Assembly (NCBI GenBank): GCA_018902385.1
Contig: JABSSW010000026.1
Coordinates: 186,001 to 250,000, forward strand
Direction of reading: 5' to 3'
DNA length: 64,000 nucleotides
Origin: Physcia stellaris
Taxonomy: Eukaryota; Ascomycota; Lecanoromycetes; Caliciales; Physciaceae
This document shows positions 47,287 to 59,491 of the stretch, piece by piece. Below the pieces are notes generated by a model. That model was not told the origin of the DNA. It did not search any database and saw only the letters and a list, made by a program, of their open reading frames with translations. Positions within the stretch are counted from its first letter, which is position 1. Every line of letters starts with the position of its first letter. The position numbers and the translations under genes are program-made.

Positions 47287-48456
47287 GGTGGTGGGGGTTT
47301 GGGCGGGGGAGGGGGATTGAAGGCTTTAGATGAGAGCCATACTGCTGCTTTTGTGGGGTTTACCATTCTTGTGTGTTGTTTTTGAATAGGCTTGGAGAGT
47401 CGTCAAGATTATTTTTTCTGACTTGAAATCGCGATTGTGGGTTCTTAGGTGGCTTGGGGTGTGGGTGAAGAGGACTTATACAGGATCAGCGTTTCATTAG
47501 CAACAGAAACAAGACCTGGAAAACGGTATAATCGACGCCGTCTCTTCTTCCCCTTTATCTACTATTCTCGTTTTATCCCGTACTGTCTCCTAATCTCCTT
47601 TCTCTCTCGTCTCCTCACCTCTTCCTTCACACCCATATTATCTACCCTACCCTTCTTTCCCCATCCCCTTCTCTTCTCCCTCCCCTTCCTCCCAAAACCC
47701 CAGTCCAATCTACTCTATTCTCTCCCATCCCATCCCATCATCATCGAACGACTCAGCCTCAACCAAAAGGAGGTTGGGGTCGGATAGAATTGCAGGGGGG
47801 AGCTACGGATGCTGACATTCATTGCTGACATGATTGAGCAAGTTCTAAGTCAAGGTTGGGATATTCGTGCTGATCGATAACGTTTCTCAGGCCAACACCA
47901 CTGAGACAGCGGAAGGAAGTAGACCGTTGTACTGAAGCAAGGCCCCCCTCTATCCATCCGCACACGGGGCAGGCTCGCTCACTCACGGATGCCTCCATGC
48001 GACCGCAATCCCCCGATTTAGGCGTTCCTGCGCTTTCCAATATTTCGAACGGTTTAGATCCGGGACTTGCCGTCCACCTGGGCGATCAAGTTGCAACAAT
48101 GTCTAAGATCGTACCTTTCTATGAATACTTGACGTTCATCCTACAGCCTTTATAATAGAGTATGTACAGTACAGGCTTTTCGAATGAAAGGTGATTATCC
48201 AAAAGGTGCCCTGAGCCACTTCTGTTCTTGCCCGCCCATGGGATGTACTCGTAGCCCTCCCAAGAAAAAACCCCGCGTTCAAAGTGTTGAATCCAAGCGC
48301 CATCGCTGATGCCCCAACAACACCCTTCCAAAACCATCGAGATGCAAACAAGCAAAAGGGGTATGTGCAAAATCCAATATCCTCAACCGCGCTGATCCAA
48401 AACCATGCCAATAATTCCCCATGGAAAACACCGCGCTACAGCTTTTGATCTTATAC
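47287..48456. other. Intergenic with a long pyrimidine-rich tract
   Basis: 47545-47745 is almost purely C/T on the plus strand, like the CT-rich leaders of strongly expressed fungal promoters, but no plus-strand gene follows before the convergent histidine-kinase gene ends at 48457. A 112-codon frame at 47449-47787 is just this tract read through. Confidence 0.4.
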
Positions 48457-51400
48457 TCACAGCTCATCCTCCCCACCCCCATTCAGCGTGACCTTCGGCG
48501 GCGGCTCAACCTCAGCGCCCCCATTCAAAGACGCGAAACTCGCCATCGTGGGCGTTTTGCCCCCCGTGCTATCCCTCGACACCGAAGAATCCCGATCCTC
48601 CATCGTAACATCCTGCGTCTTGACCGCAGTAACGGTACTCTTCCTCGCCATACCCGGCCTCGTCCTCTCATTCGCAGACTCAATCGCATCCTCCGCGACT
48701 TTCTCCGCCGTCTTCTGCAGATCCGAGATCGCTTTCGGGGGCTGGTTGAGGTACTCCTCCAGCATAGCCTTCAAGACCGCCGCGCGCACCGGTTTGGCGA
48801 GGTAGTTGTTCATGCCTGCGTCGAGGCACTTTTCTCGATCGCCTCGGATGGCCGAGGCGGTCATTGCAATCACCAGCACGTTCCGCACCGCTGGATCCTC
48901 GTCTTGTCGCAGGAGTTTGGTGGCGTCGTAGCCGTCCAGGACGGGCATTTGGACGTCCATGAGGACGAGATGAAAGGGCTTTTGTTGGGCGGATTCACGG
49001 CGCAGGGCTTCGACGGCTTGGAGCCCGTCGGGGTAGGCTTCCGATTTGAAGCCGAGCTTGGTGACGAATGAGACGGCGATTTTTTGGTTGATGGGGTTGT
49101 CCTCCGCTATACATATCCGTAACTGGTCGCGCGGGATATTCGACAGGTCGATCATCGCGGAATTGGAGGGGTTAGATGGTTTGCCGTCTGCGTCAGAGTG
49201 CCAAGTAGCCATGGGATCAGGCTCACGCGTGGCGACGGGGTTATTATTGGTTGTTGCGGCTGTCGTGGCTTTGAGGAAGACGAGGGTGAAGGAGACGGTG
49301 GTGCCAACGCCGACCTGGCTTTCGAGCCAGATTTTACCGTTCAGGACGTTGATGAGGGCTTTGCAGATTGAGAGGCCAAGGCCGCTGCCGCCGTAGGAGC
49401 GTTGAGTGCTGGAGTCTGCTTGGGAGAAGGGTTTGAAGAGGCGGGTTACTTGTTCTTGGGTGATGCCGATGCCTGTGTCGGCTACAGAGAATGTAACCCG
49501 GATACTTCTCCTATCTTCATGTTCGATCTTCGAACGAACCGTGACGGAACCTTCGGCGGTAAATTTGTAGCTGTTGCTCAAAAGATTCATGAAAATTTGA
49601 TGAAGCCGCACTGGATCGCCCATGACGAGCGCTTTCGGGTCGAGGTCCAAGTCCTCAATTGTCCGCAAATCTTTCTCGAGATTCGTATAAGATAAAGCAC
49701 GCACAACCTCCGAGATGGTATCTTTGAGATTCAATGGCACACTGAACAATTGCATTTTGCCGGCTTCCAATTTCGAGAAGTCTAGGATGTCATTAATGAC
49801 AGTCAGTAGGGTATCAGCGCATACTTTGATGGAGTCAGTATAGCCCTCTTGCTCGGGATTTAAAGGCGATCCCTTGAGCAACTCAGACATGCCGATGACT
49901 CCATTTAGCGGAGTTCGCAACTCATGGCTCACATTCGCGAGGAACATGCTCTTTGCTCTGGCAGCTTCTTCCTTCAGCCGAACGCTCTCCAACGCCTCAG
50001 CTTCCGCTCGTTTAGCTTTGATTTCAGCTTCTCGTGCTTGAGCAAGGGCGCGTTTTTGCGAGGCTATCATGCTAGTATTTGCTGCCGAGACTTTCTGAAT
50101 CTTCATGAAGAGGAGCGAGTTCGATATTGAAATGCCAACCTGATCACAGAACAGTTGGAGAACACCAAGGTTGCGATCCGTAAAGGAATTTGGCTGGCCC
50201 TCTAGATAAAGCACTCCCAGAAGATCGGATCCTCGTACTATTGGTAAGGAAATGACTGATCTCGCAGAAGGCGTGTTGTAAAACCTTTCATCCTGCAAAG
50301 AGTTCGTCAAAAACAGCGTCTCTCTGAAACGGATCGTGTATGCGAGAATCTGTTTTCGCGTCTCGTCCATAATGTCGGGGATGAGTGTAGGCTAGACATG
50401 TCAACAGGGGCGAGTAGGTATTTTACATGATGCGATGACTCACAGTCTTAGAGATATCTTCGGGAGTGCCACTTGCAGCAAGACTCCAACCATCTTCGCT
50501 GTCAATTACGATGCCAGCCCAGTCAGCTTGAGCACCAGTGAACTCCAAACTGATCTTGGTCATCTTTACCAGAAGTAAATCTAGTTGTAATTCGGACGAT
50601 ATCGCTTGGTTGAATTCCAGGATGGCCTGCAGATCCAGGATGTCCAGGCCAAAGTTAGATACATCTGGTCGTGTGCCAGGCAATCTTGTGTGAGGATCGG
50701 ACGGGCCAACCCAAGCATTTGTCCGCTCTGTAGCCGTCTCATCACCTCCTGGCCTTCTCGTTTCCCGTTGGTTGTGATTTTCAATATTGAGATGCGTCGT
50801 CCCTATGTCGCCAATCATGTTAGTCGTTTGAACACCTGCATCCGCCGTCAGCGCGCTTGTGGCACTCTTCAAGATGAATTCGTGTTTCGCCGTCAGATGC
50901 TCCACCTTTCCAGTAGCAGAGATACGGGAGTACATGGCGCACGCTTCCATTATGGTTGTACGAGCCGCACGTTTTGCGCCTCGGCGGATGTAGAAGTCAC
51001 CCTGCAATTCGAACGCGAGCGCCTGTTCGAGTATGAAATCATGAAGTTGAGTATGATCAATCGCTCGCTCGTAAGCCTGGATGGAGTCATGGTAATCGCC
51101 CGTCAATTCGCAGATTTCAGCTTCAAGAAGCAACGACCACATCAGATAATTGACGTCGCATTCGCTTTGCCAGAGCTCAATCTTCTCTTTGTAAGCGATC
51201 ACTTCACGCACGATTCGGTTGAGTTCGTCCTTAGGTGATTCTCTAGCCCTGGCTATCATCGATAGAGACAAGTAAAAGAGAGTCAAGCGGTGATTGCGAA
51301 TGCTGAACAAATCCCCAGCGATCGTCAATATCTCATTCCCCAGATCTATGACTTTGTCATGGTAGCCAAACAGGTACAGCGGAATAATCTGAAGGCTTTT

Positions 51401-54400
51401 GTATAGATATAGTGATCTTTCCAGTCAGCATATTTATTGATCCGTTGAAAAGACTTGAGAAAGCCTCACCTGGTTGGATTATTTGTCGCCGAACGTATGA
51501 ATGCAAGATATTCTTCTGTATTATGGCCGTCGTCCGACATTGCAGTGTCTGCGGAAAGGAGCAAAGTCTTGCCTTGTAGGGCACGCGCAACTTGACGGCA
51601 GGCCACGAGTATGACACCGCCACGGATATCTTTCTCCCAATCACCGAAGTCCTCGGGTGCCACATAACACTACAGTTTAATTGTCAGTATGTTGGTCTGT
51701 TTAGAGGCATTTACTGGAACCTACGTAAGACTCGAGCTCAGCCATGTCAGCACCTAGGAACAGCCGCGACATTGCAAGACCGGCAACGGAAAACCTGTGC
51801 AATGTTTAAGCGACCACCCAAACATCATGCCAGGGTTCCATGCTGAGCACCTACAGAAACAAATGCTTGTCTCCAGATATCAATGCCATCTCCACAGCCT
51901 CATCCAATGGTTCGATATGATCACTAATGGGGGTAAGCAAGTGGGATGTGAACACGATTAGCACTGTGATGCCTCTTCCCACAGTTGACGGATCGCTGCA
52001 TCTCTTGAGACACTGGTACGCAATGCTGGAGACTCGCGATGTAAATGCCAGGTCCTCTCGGAATCCTGTATGACCTATCATAGCAAAGTAGGCGAAACTG
52101 AGCCCGATCTGATTGAGGCAAGTCTGTTCGCTCAGGTTGTAGTTGATCGCTGTCATTGTGGCTATTTGGAAAAACTAGAAATACTTTAGTAACGCGAACA
52201 TGAGGATGGAGCAAGGCACAGTGAAGATGTTCGTCATACGGCTAAGATATTTTGGACAGAAGTGGCAATCACCAAACATTGAAACTGGCTTCCAATCTTA
52301 CAGGGTCCACCTTCAGAGAGAGACAACTTACCAACACATCGTTCCAGAACGCAGCACTTATGGTCTCAGAGACAACCATTCCTATAGCCGCTCGACTTGG
52401 GCTCGGCTCCATGGGTCTTTCCACGATCTCAGCCATCTCCATCGACTGAAGCTGTTGACGCAAACCCTGATACGCGGTGTCGCAGATCTCCCAGCTTGTC
52501 ACTGGGTTTTGAGAGAAGGTCAGTCCAAGCTCCATCATGCTCGTTTTCAGAGCGTCGAAAGCCGCAGGCAAATTCCCCTGCCTTGCCAGAAGCCTGGAAA
52601 GGAAAACCCAAGCAGGCGCCTTATCCGATGCAGATTTGGCGTTAACGATGACAGCGGTAAGTAGTTCATTAGCCTCAGAGAATTGCCCTTGGTGCCAGTA
52701 TAGCTCTGCAGCTTTGGTGTAGACCTCTAAAGTCTCCGCATATCCACTCGTCCACGGCTCTGGTTGCATAAGGTATAAGCAAACCTCGAAATGTTGCAAC
52801 GCTGTCGCTCGACTGCCTGATTCGATTGCTTTCCGTGCAGCATTCATCAGGATCTCTCTATAGCTTTGTCGATCTGGTATTCGAGCCTTGACAAGCTGTG
52901 CGCTGGCACGAATGTGACGTGCTTTGGCGTATAGCAAGCTCCCATCGTCCGGGGCTGTCCCTGACATGATTGTACATGCGATGATAAAATGCATTGCCTC
53001 GGCGTGAGAGCATTCTTTCAGGGATGCCGCAGCGTGCCTATAACGATCGTGGCAAAATTGGAAGTAATCTTCTTCTTCACACGGTTTGAGGATAGAGGCC
53101 TGTAGCGCCGCATTCAGTCCCTCAACTATGTTCGCAACTGACCCAAAACCCAATTTTTTTGCGCCTTCTGGGAATAAACCATCTATGACCATGTTGTCGT
53201 TGTCGTGGACGAAATTAGGGTTCAATAATCGCTGTAGAAGCGTAAAGCTGAATACATTTCCGATCAGAGACGCCCAAGCAAGTATTGACCTAGTAGAAGC
53301 GGGCAGATCGAGAAGTCTTCTGGTAACAAAGTTCGTGTTTAAACGCTCGTCATACGTTTCGCTTTCGAACTCAGCAAATACTCTGTCAAGGTCAAACCGC
53401 CAGGCTGATTCCTTCCATGTATACCAAATGCAACCTTTCTGATGACAGACCTCGAGCATCTGACGAAGATAGAATGGATTACCATGGCTTCTTTCTAGGC
53501 ATACTAGCGCTAAAGGTAGGATGTAGCTCCTATCACTATGGAGCGCGGCTGCAACGAAGCCGACAACCTCTTCTTCACCCAATGGTGAGATTTCGATTGG
53601 CGTAACATTTGCACTACCGCTGTCAAGGACCGACCTCACATTTTTTGGCAGGCCCTTGCTATCTCTGCATGAAATTATTAGGACAATCCCAAGCTTTCTT
53701 GCAATGATGGATCCTAAAAGCTCCAAGCTTTCTCCATCCGCATGTTGGAGATTATCAAGGCATAAGCATATCAACTTCGCCGTAGATAGAACCCTAAGAA
53801 CTTCAGCGAACATGTTGATGAGCTTCATAGACTTGGTACTTGTGCCGCTTCTGTTCAAATCCTGCGACGCAGGATGGCCAACATTGACAGTGCCACTATG
53901 ATTACTGTACGTGCTCGAGTTAGAGCTATCCCGTTGATCAGCTTTCAATGAGTTCACGGAAGTGTGCTGAATATGAACTGTCTGTGTCCGTTTATCGAGC
54001 GGCTCTAAAACCATGAGACTTTCTGGGAGATCAAGGACGCTGCACAAAGTCGGCCATAGTGGCCGCAGCTGACGCCGAACGTGGTTGTGATAATCACTGT
54101 TGATATCACTTTCCGAGAATATCTGGCGAAACAGAGAGCTGATACTTCGAAAGAATGATTCGAAAGGGTTGCTATTTCCACGCTCGAACTTCGCGGTCGC
54201 CGAATAACCCGATCGACTACGTATGTCTCCCTGGATAGCTTGCAAAAGGCTGGACTTTCCCATCCCTGGATCACCAGAGAGAATAACTACCTCGCATCTC
54301 CGTCTTCTCTTGTAGTTGTGACTCGTGGTCATTTTACTTGTAGCAGAAGGAAGTCCACGCGACCCACTCCATTGGCTTCCTATGCCACCTGTGTTGTCCG

Positions 54401-56053
54401 TGTTGTAAGTTTCCGTAGAAAAGGTGGTTTGAACGGAATCTCTGCTATCCGAAGGTTCTAGCGGCGGCTTGTCGCGACCAGGGTTGGTTGCAAGCTTCGT
54501 GCCTTGCATGTCTGATTGGAAGGGACGCATGTGACCGTTGATTGTTGGAACTGCGCTCGACTTGCGAGTGCTTGAGCTTGCACTGTTAGACCCCGTTTCG
54601 TCACAATTATCATTCTTCTCGGATAAGGTGGACATTGAATCTGATGTTATGCCGTAGGTGGCTGAGGAAAATCTGTCTGGGACCTGATGCAATTTCGATA
54701 TTTTATCAATCACATCAACAATCTTGTCATGTTCTTCTTTCCTACCAAAAATTTCGGCAGGAAGCTTGAAGAGGGACGAGACATCTTTCGTACCTAGCTT
54801 GAAATTAATGAGAGCTTCAGCATCGCCTTCGCCCAAGATACGTTGGATTTCGATCAAGTCGTTTTTCAGACCACTTATCGAATGATAACGCTCATCAATC
54901 TGCTTTTGGGTCATCTTCTGGAGCATAGTCGAGATAATATCAGGAACATCCATTCGCTTTGACGAGAGAGGTGCGATACGTTTATTGAGCACCGCCTGAA
55001 GAATATCGATAGGAGCCTCCCCGTCAAATGCTGGCTCGCCCGCGAGCATGGACCATAACAAAACCCCGAATGAGTATATATCTGTCCTTGTATCCGGTTC
55101 TGCTGCCATCCGCCCGGTCTGTTCGGGAGCTACGAATTGAAGTTTGTTCATTATCCCAAGCTCTTTTGATAATTTAGACCAACCAGCGCTTGTGAGCCCA
55201 TCTTCAAAGGACTTCGGGCCGGAGCCGAAGTTGACTAACTTTACTGCCCGTGTATCTCGGTTGAAATGAAACGCATCGGCGCGGAGCTCGCCATGCACTA
55301 TGTTGAGCCCATGATGCAACAACTCCAGGCATTTGCTCGCCCCAATGGCAAAGTCTAGGAATGTCAGGAGCGAAATCTGTCCTTGACCACCAGTGTCAGT
55401 CTTCGAAGGCCTCCTTATAATCTTGGTCCTTGGATCATGTTTTAGCCATGCCCCACCCAAGTCCACCAAGTCCACCAAATAGTTTCGGCCTGGAGATTCG
55501 AATATGGACACTACCAATGCCGCGCCGTAGCCATGGTAGCTCGGTAATCTCACTAGGTCAAGTAGCCGCACAGTATGTTGACAGTCCGGATCCGAGGTTT
55601 GGATGAAAGAACGGCATAGATGGTATTCGCGCTCGATGCGGAGGGCGTGTGTAGAAATCCGTGCAATGACAGGGGTGAATGTCCGTTCATCCTCGTCTCT
55701 AAGCGAAGACTGGTCGTCGGTCGTAGTACTGGCAGTATCAAAATGCTTCAGGGTTGGTCGGGAGCCCAAAGGGAGCTTCGTGTTGTCGAAGAACTCGCAG
55801 TGCCGGGGAAGGACGAAGAGGCAGGAGCATCGCGGACTCGGTGCTTGATTCCGAAGACATGCCAGTTGTCATAGCTCTAAACAGGCGCATGTCAGTGTCT
55901 GCATGTGTTTCGTAGCCGTCCAATTTCAGGGAGGCTTACCGAATGAAATGGTTCAATAGACTGATCCCAGGTGTAGTTGCTTCCAATTTGCGCGAGTCGC
56001 TCAAAAAGACGAGCAGGAGGAAAGTATTCCTCTGAACCGTGACCCTCTTTCAT
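48457..56053 (-). CDS. Hybrid histidine kinase of the Chk1/Mak type (pseudokinase + AAA + GAF + HK + receiver)
   Basis: Domain order: degenerate Ser/Thr kinase-like domain, AAA ATPase, helical repeats, GAF, HisKA, HATPase, receiver, as in Candida Chk1 and fission-yeast Mak proteins (stress phosphorelay to Ypd1/Ssk1/Skn7). Exons: 56053-55940 (ATG before ARLFERLAQIGSNYTWDQ), one starting at 55876 (SYDNWHVFG), a large one ending at 52302, then 52174-51861, 51794-51725, 51669-51470, 51416-50444 and 50391-48457; about 2,350 residues. The join between the 55876 exon and the large exon is unresolved. Kinase motifs are changed (HGELRADAF for HRDLKxxN, VNFGSG for DFG). Walker A is GDPGMGKSS. Phospho-His is in FLANVSHELRTPLNG, the N/G boxes in NLLSNSYKF, DTGIG and GGSGLGLS, and the receiver Asp in LVLMDVQMP, with CIAEDN, MTAS and LAKPV. 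Confidence 0.9.
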
Positions 56054-56523
56054 AACTTGCGAGCATACGAACAGCGCGTGCTGACCATTGTCTACGCGAT
56101 GCTGCTCTTGGATCCACCATCTCACATGAGCCAAAAGGAAGATGCCGGAGTCTGGGTTGTCTTATGTACTCAGACGGTCAGACCCCTGACTAGCGCCATG
56201 TACCTTTACGATATCATCCGTCATGAGCCTTGGCATCCGGGGAACTGTGAGTGTGAGGGAACCATTCCGTTTTGGCCTTTTGGGCTATTTACAGTGATGT
56301 AGTCTTACAAAAGGGAGAGGATATTGTCCCTCGATATCTGGAATTGAATGCATGGTATCCATACCAAGATAGATCCCATTCTCTATGTCGTCTGTCCTTC
56401 TATGTATCTCGAGCTCCTACTAGAACGCCCATAGCGTGTAGAGTACACAAAGGATTAGAATACAATGCCCCATCTAATACTCCGGTAGACCGGTACCAAC
56501 ATGCATCATCCAGGCTCTCCGCT
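56054..56523. other. Intergenic, histidine-kinase promoter side
   Basis: 470 bp between the start of the histidine kinase gene and the 3' end of the transporter gene (both minus strand). No further gene seen. Confidence 0.4.
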
Positions 56524-58045
56524 CTATGTAGATTTGTCGCCCGCGCCGTTCTGGCCCACCAAAGATTGAAGGTACTCCTTGTTGTAGCCCGCGCTCGGAG
56601 CGATACCCCCAAGTAGGCCTACGATAACCAGCAATATAATACCAAACACAATGACCTTCCGCATTGCTGGGCGTTTGGCTCCGTACTCGGCCCACTGTCT
56701 GTTGGCTTCTGAGAATTGTGCCTTGAGCGTATCGGCGCCTAGTTTGAAGTAGACAAGCCCGCACAGGGCAATACCATAACCGAAGTACTGAAGCGCTGTT
56801 ACTGGTGTTCCCCAGATCATGATGGACGCAAAGACCAGGAGGATGTCCTTAAGAACTCCGCAGAGCGTCATGACCAACGACGACGTCTTGCCAATCTGTT
56901 TGGTGTCAGCTGACGGCCCTACGGCTAAGAGTAGAATGATCATGTACCAAGAAGACCACAGAAACGTTCAATGCAAACGCTACCGCAGCGTTTGCCAAAA
57001 AGGTGAGAAGCCCAACTTTGTACACCTCTACCATGGAGATTTTGGGTAGCTCAACGACTGCTGCAACGCAGAAATTCATTATGGCGCACACGGGAGCAAA
57101 GTAGTATAGCGAAACCAGAGGGTCCATCTTGTATTCCGCCGAACTGAGCAGCTTTTGTACCAGAACGAGCCGGGTCGCTTCGAATACGACGCCTCCCAAT
57201 TGGAAGAGGAAGCCGATCAACTTGAACTTGATCTCGCCGAAGGAAGCTATTATCACCCCAATGACAATCACGGAGACGTTCAGGAACTTTTTCTTGTCTG
57301 CACTGTCCACGCCGAGGAGAGAGCCTACGATGAGGACGGCGACAGGAGTGGTAGCCTAACATTCAAATTCAGTATGCGAACGGGGTTACAATCAGAGCAA
57401 TTGACGTCCAGGACGCACCTTGAGCATCTGTATAAAAGCCACACTCAAGTATAGGTAGGTCATGTTCCCACAGATGAGCGACAGACTAAAAAAGGCACCA
57501 ATGGGCACAATTGCTCGCAGATATATCCTCCCAGTCATCTTAACGGTTTTTCGTCCATCGAGAAGCTTTGTGGTTCGGGCGAGGAGCTGAGTCATAAGGG
57601 TCGCGAAGAGGAGATGCCATGTCGTCAGTACCACAGCTGTAGAAGATCATTGTGAGCTTAGTATTTAGCTTCCCGTGAACTGTTGCTACCTACGATAGTC
57701 TGGAAATGTTAGCCGCCAAATCCCTAATACACGGAGGTTTGAAGGCGATAAAGTACATACGGAATCCCCATTTATCTAAGATTTGCTTGTTGAATAGGAT
57801 TGTCGCGGAACTGAGGGAGATCCATGTACTGGTACACCCATGGTAAGTACTGGCTTGGAATGTCTGGATGCGTATCGTCTGTGTTGAACATACATCACGT
57901 AAACCGCTGGGTGAAATGTCGAGGCTGGCACCTCTTTCCTCTCAACGGCTGGGTTGACTGTCGGCAGGACTGGCGCAACTGTAGACTCTGGCCCAGATCT
58001 GATCACTTCCGCCGAAACGCGCTCTTTCTCATTCTCGACGCCCAT
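56524..58045 (-). CDS. Triose-phosphate-transporter-family (DMT) membrane protein
   Basis: Drug/metabolite-transporter superfamily, TPT family, similar to Golgi/ER nucleotide-sugar and Sly41-like carriers; the substrate cannot be told from the sequence. Exons 58045-57894, 57828-57761, 57699-57694, 57636-57419, 57355-56948 and 56895-56524 give 407 residues. The start is the Met of MGVENEKERVSAEV, placing the cytosolic N-terminus before AVYVITWISLSSATILFNKQ. Later features are VVLTTWHLLFATLMTQLL, SLICGNMTYLYLSVAFIQM, ATTPVAVLIVGSLLG and KTSSLVMTLCGVLKDI, all typical of the family, with about ten membrane helices. The third coding exon is only 6 nt (ACTATC) and restores the conserved F-x-Y-P before VVLTTWH. 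Confidence 0.88.
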
Positions 58046-58699
58046 ATTAATGCTCGAGAAGTGGTCGAAGAACGAGCGGGCGTCAAACGGTTTCGACCGT
58101 TGTAAGGTCCCGGCCCGGAACACTGTGATAGACGACAGCTATTGACTGCTATGTGCCACTGACTATTGCAAGGATCAGCTTATCCGTGGAGTGAAGAGAT
58201 CATGGAAGAAGCGACGACGAAGTCCTGAGCGAGGAGTACTAGTGACAGCTGAAGAGACAGCAATTTCCTGGCCTCCGTATATACCACGGCAAATCAAGGC
58301 TTATGTAAGCGAGTATCTCAACCTGGCAAAGTCAGGCCAGCACGTGTGCCAAGCCATGTCAAACAACACAGCCGAGACAGCCTTGCGTCCCGTCAGCTTG
58401 TCCGAAACGACGTTTCACTCCCTTACCTATACTTAGGGGTAAGTGATACCACGAGAGTTCATCATGCATACGCCACACAATGTAAGTTAGCAATGCCAGG
58501 ACAGAGAATAGGTGATCTAGGCCACATGGAATATGAAGAAGAAGCATCGTACTTTATTAGTCATTTCGCCGCTCTGCTATATACAAGCACCTAGCCATCC
58601 TCAATTGGGCAACCATGGCAGTCCCAGGGATGAGGTTTCATTAAACGCCACGCTATGCTAGAAATCAAATGAAATGCGCCACCAAAGTAGAGAGAGGTT
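58046..58699. other. Intergenic, promoter of the transporter gene
   Basis: No gene recognised; short frames only. Confidence 0.4.
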
Positions 58700-59491
58700 C
58701 TACAAAGCGAGCACTGCTGCCACACCAGCGATCATCGCAGCAGCTCCCACAGCGATGTTCCTTGGCGAGGCAGCACCAGGGAAGACCTCCGGTATCGGTG
58801 AAGGCGAGTACGGGACAACTGATGAGTTCCCAGTCGGTGATGCGAAACCGCTAGAGACACCTGAACCAGTAGGGTAGTATGCTCCAGTTCCGGTTGGGTA
58901 GGCGTATCCTCCAGTGGCATAAACCCCATAGGAACCAGTTGCTCCGGCGTAGGCAGCAGTCGCAGAGGCCTCCACCTCGCTGATAGCGCCCTCGGGAAGC
59001 GCGCTGATGCCAGTGCCCGCTTCCACCAAGCTTAAAGCCTGTTCGCCGATACTCTCAACGTAGTCGACGACGCTTGTCGGAATGGCGGTGAACCACGACG
59101 GGACGGTGCCGGTAGCGAGCTCCATGATGAAATCCTCGGGGTTTGCGCCGATGGCTGCGACAGCAGATTGAGGGACAGCCGTCTCGAGTGCAGCGACTGC
59201 GGAGGAAAATTCCGGCTGCGCGGTGACGGATGTCACATAGGCGGCGAGTGCATCAACGACTTGTGTTTCCTATGAGACGACAAAGGATTAATTGAATGGA
59301 CTTTGCACCACCTCGGATGAGAAATGGCTAGTAAAACGTACGGATGGAATCAGAGATTTGTATTCTGTGGGAATGGCGTCCTGAATGAGGCTTTCGAGTG
59401 CTTGGGCATCCTCGCTGGGGATTGGTAGGGCAACCTGAGCAAGAGCAACGCTTGACAAAGCCGCGACGGTGAGTATTGTTGTTGAGTGCAT
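58700..59491 (-). CDS. Small secreted, probably GPI-anchored protein
   Basis: Exons 59491-59342 and 59269-58700 give 239 residues. There is a clear signal peptide (MHSTTILTVAALSSVALA-Q). The mature N-terminal half is Ala/Val/Glu-rich and helical in look (ETQVVDALAAYVTSVTAQ, SVVDYVESIGEQAL), followed by a Gly/Tyr/Thr/Pro-rich segment with YPTGTGAYYPTGSG-type repeats. The C-terminus is hydrophobic (RNIAVGAAAMIAGVAAVLAL) after small residues, as expected of a GPI signal. This is a common layout for Pezizomycotina cell-surface proteins of unknown function. The intron 59341-59270 has a GTACGT donor and TAG acceptor. Confidence 0.8.

Noticed and set aside
48230-48250. CCATGGGAT near 48236 as another MITE end
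   Set aside because: Only the 9-base core matches; the adjoining ACCAG/TCTGGT part and a partner end are absent.
48421-49071. Plus-strand frame antisense to the receiver domain
   Set aside because: The minus strand encodes a canonical receiver domain here; the antisense frame has no motif.
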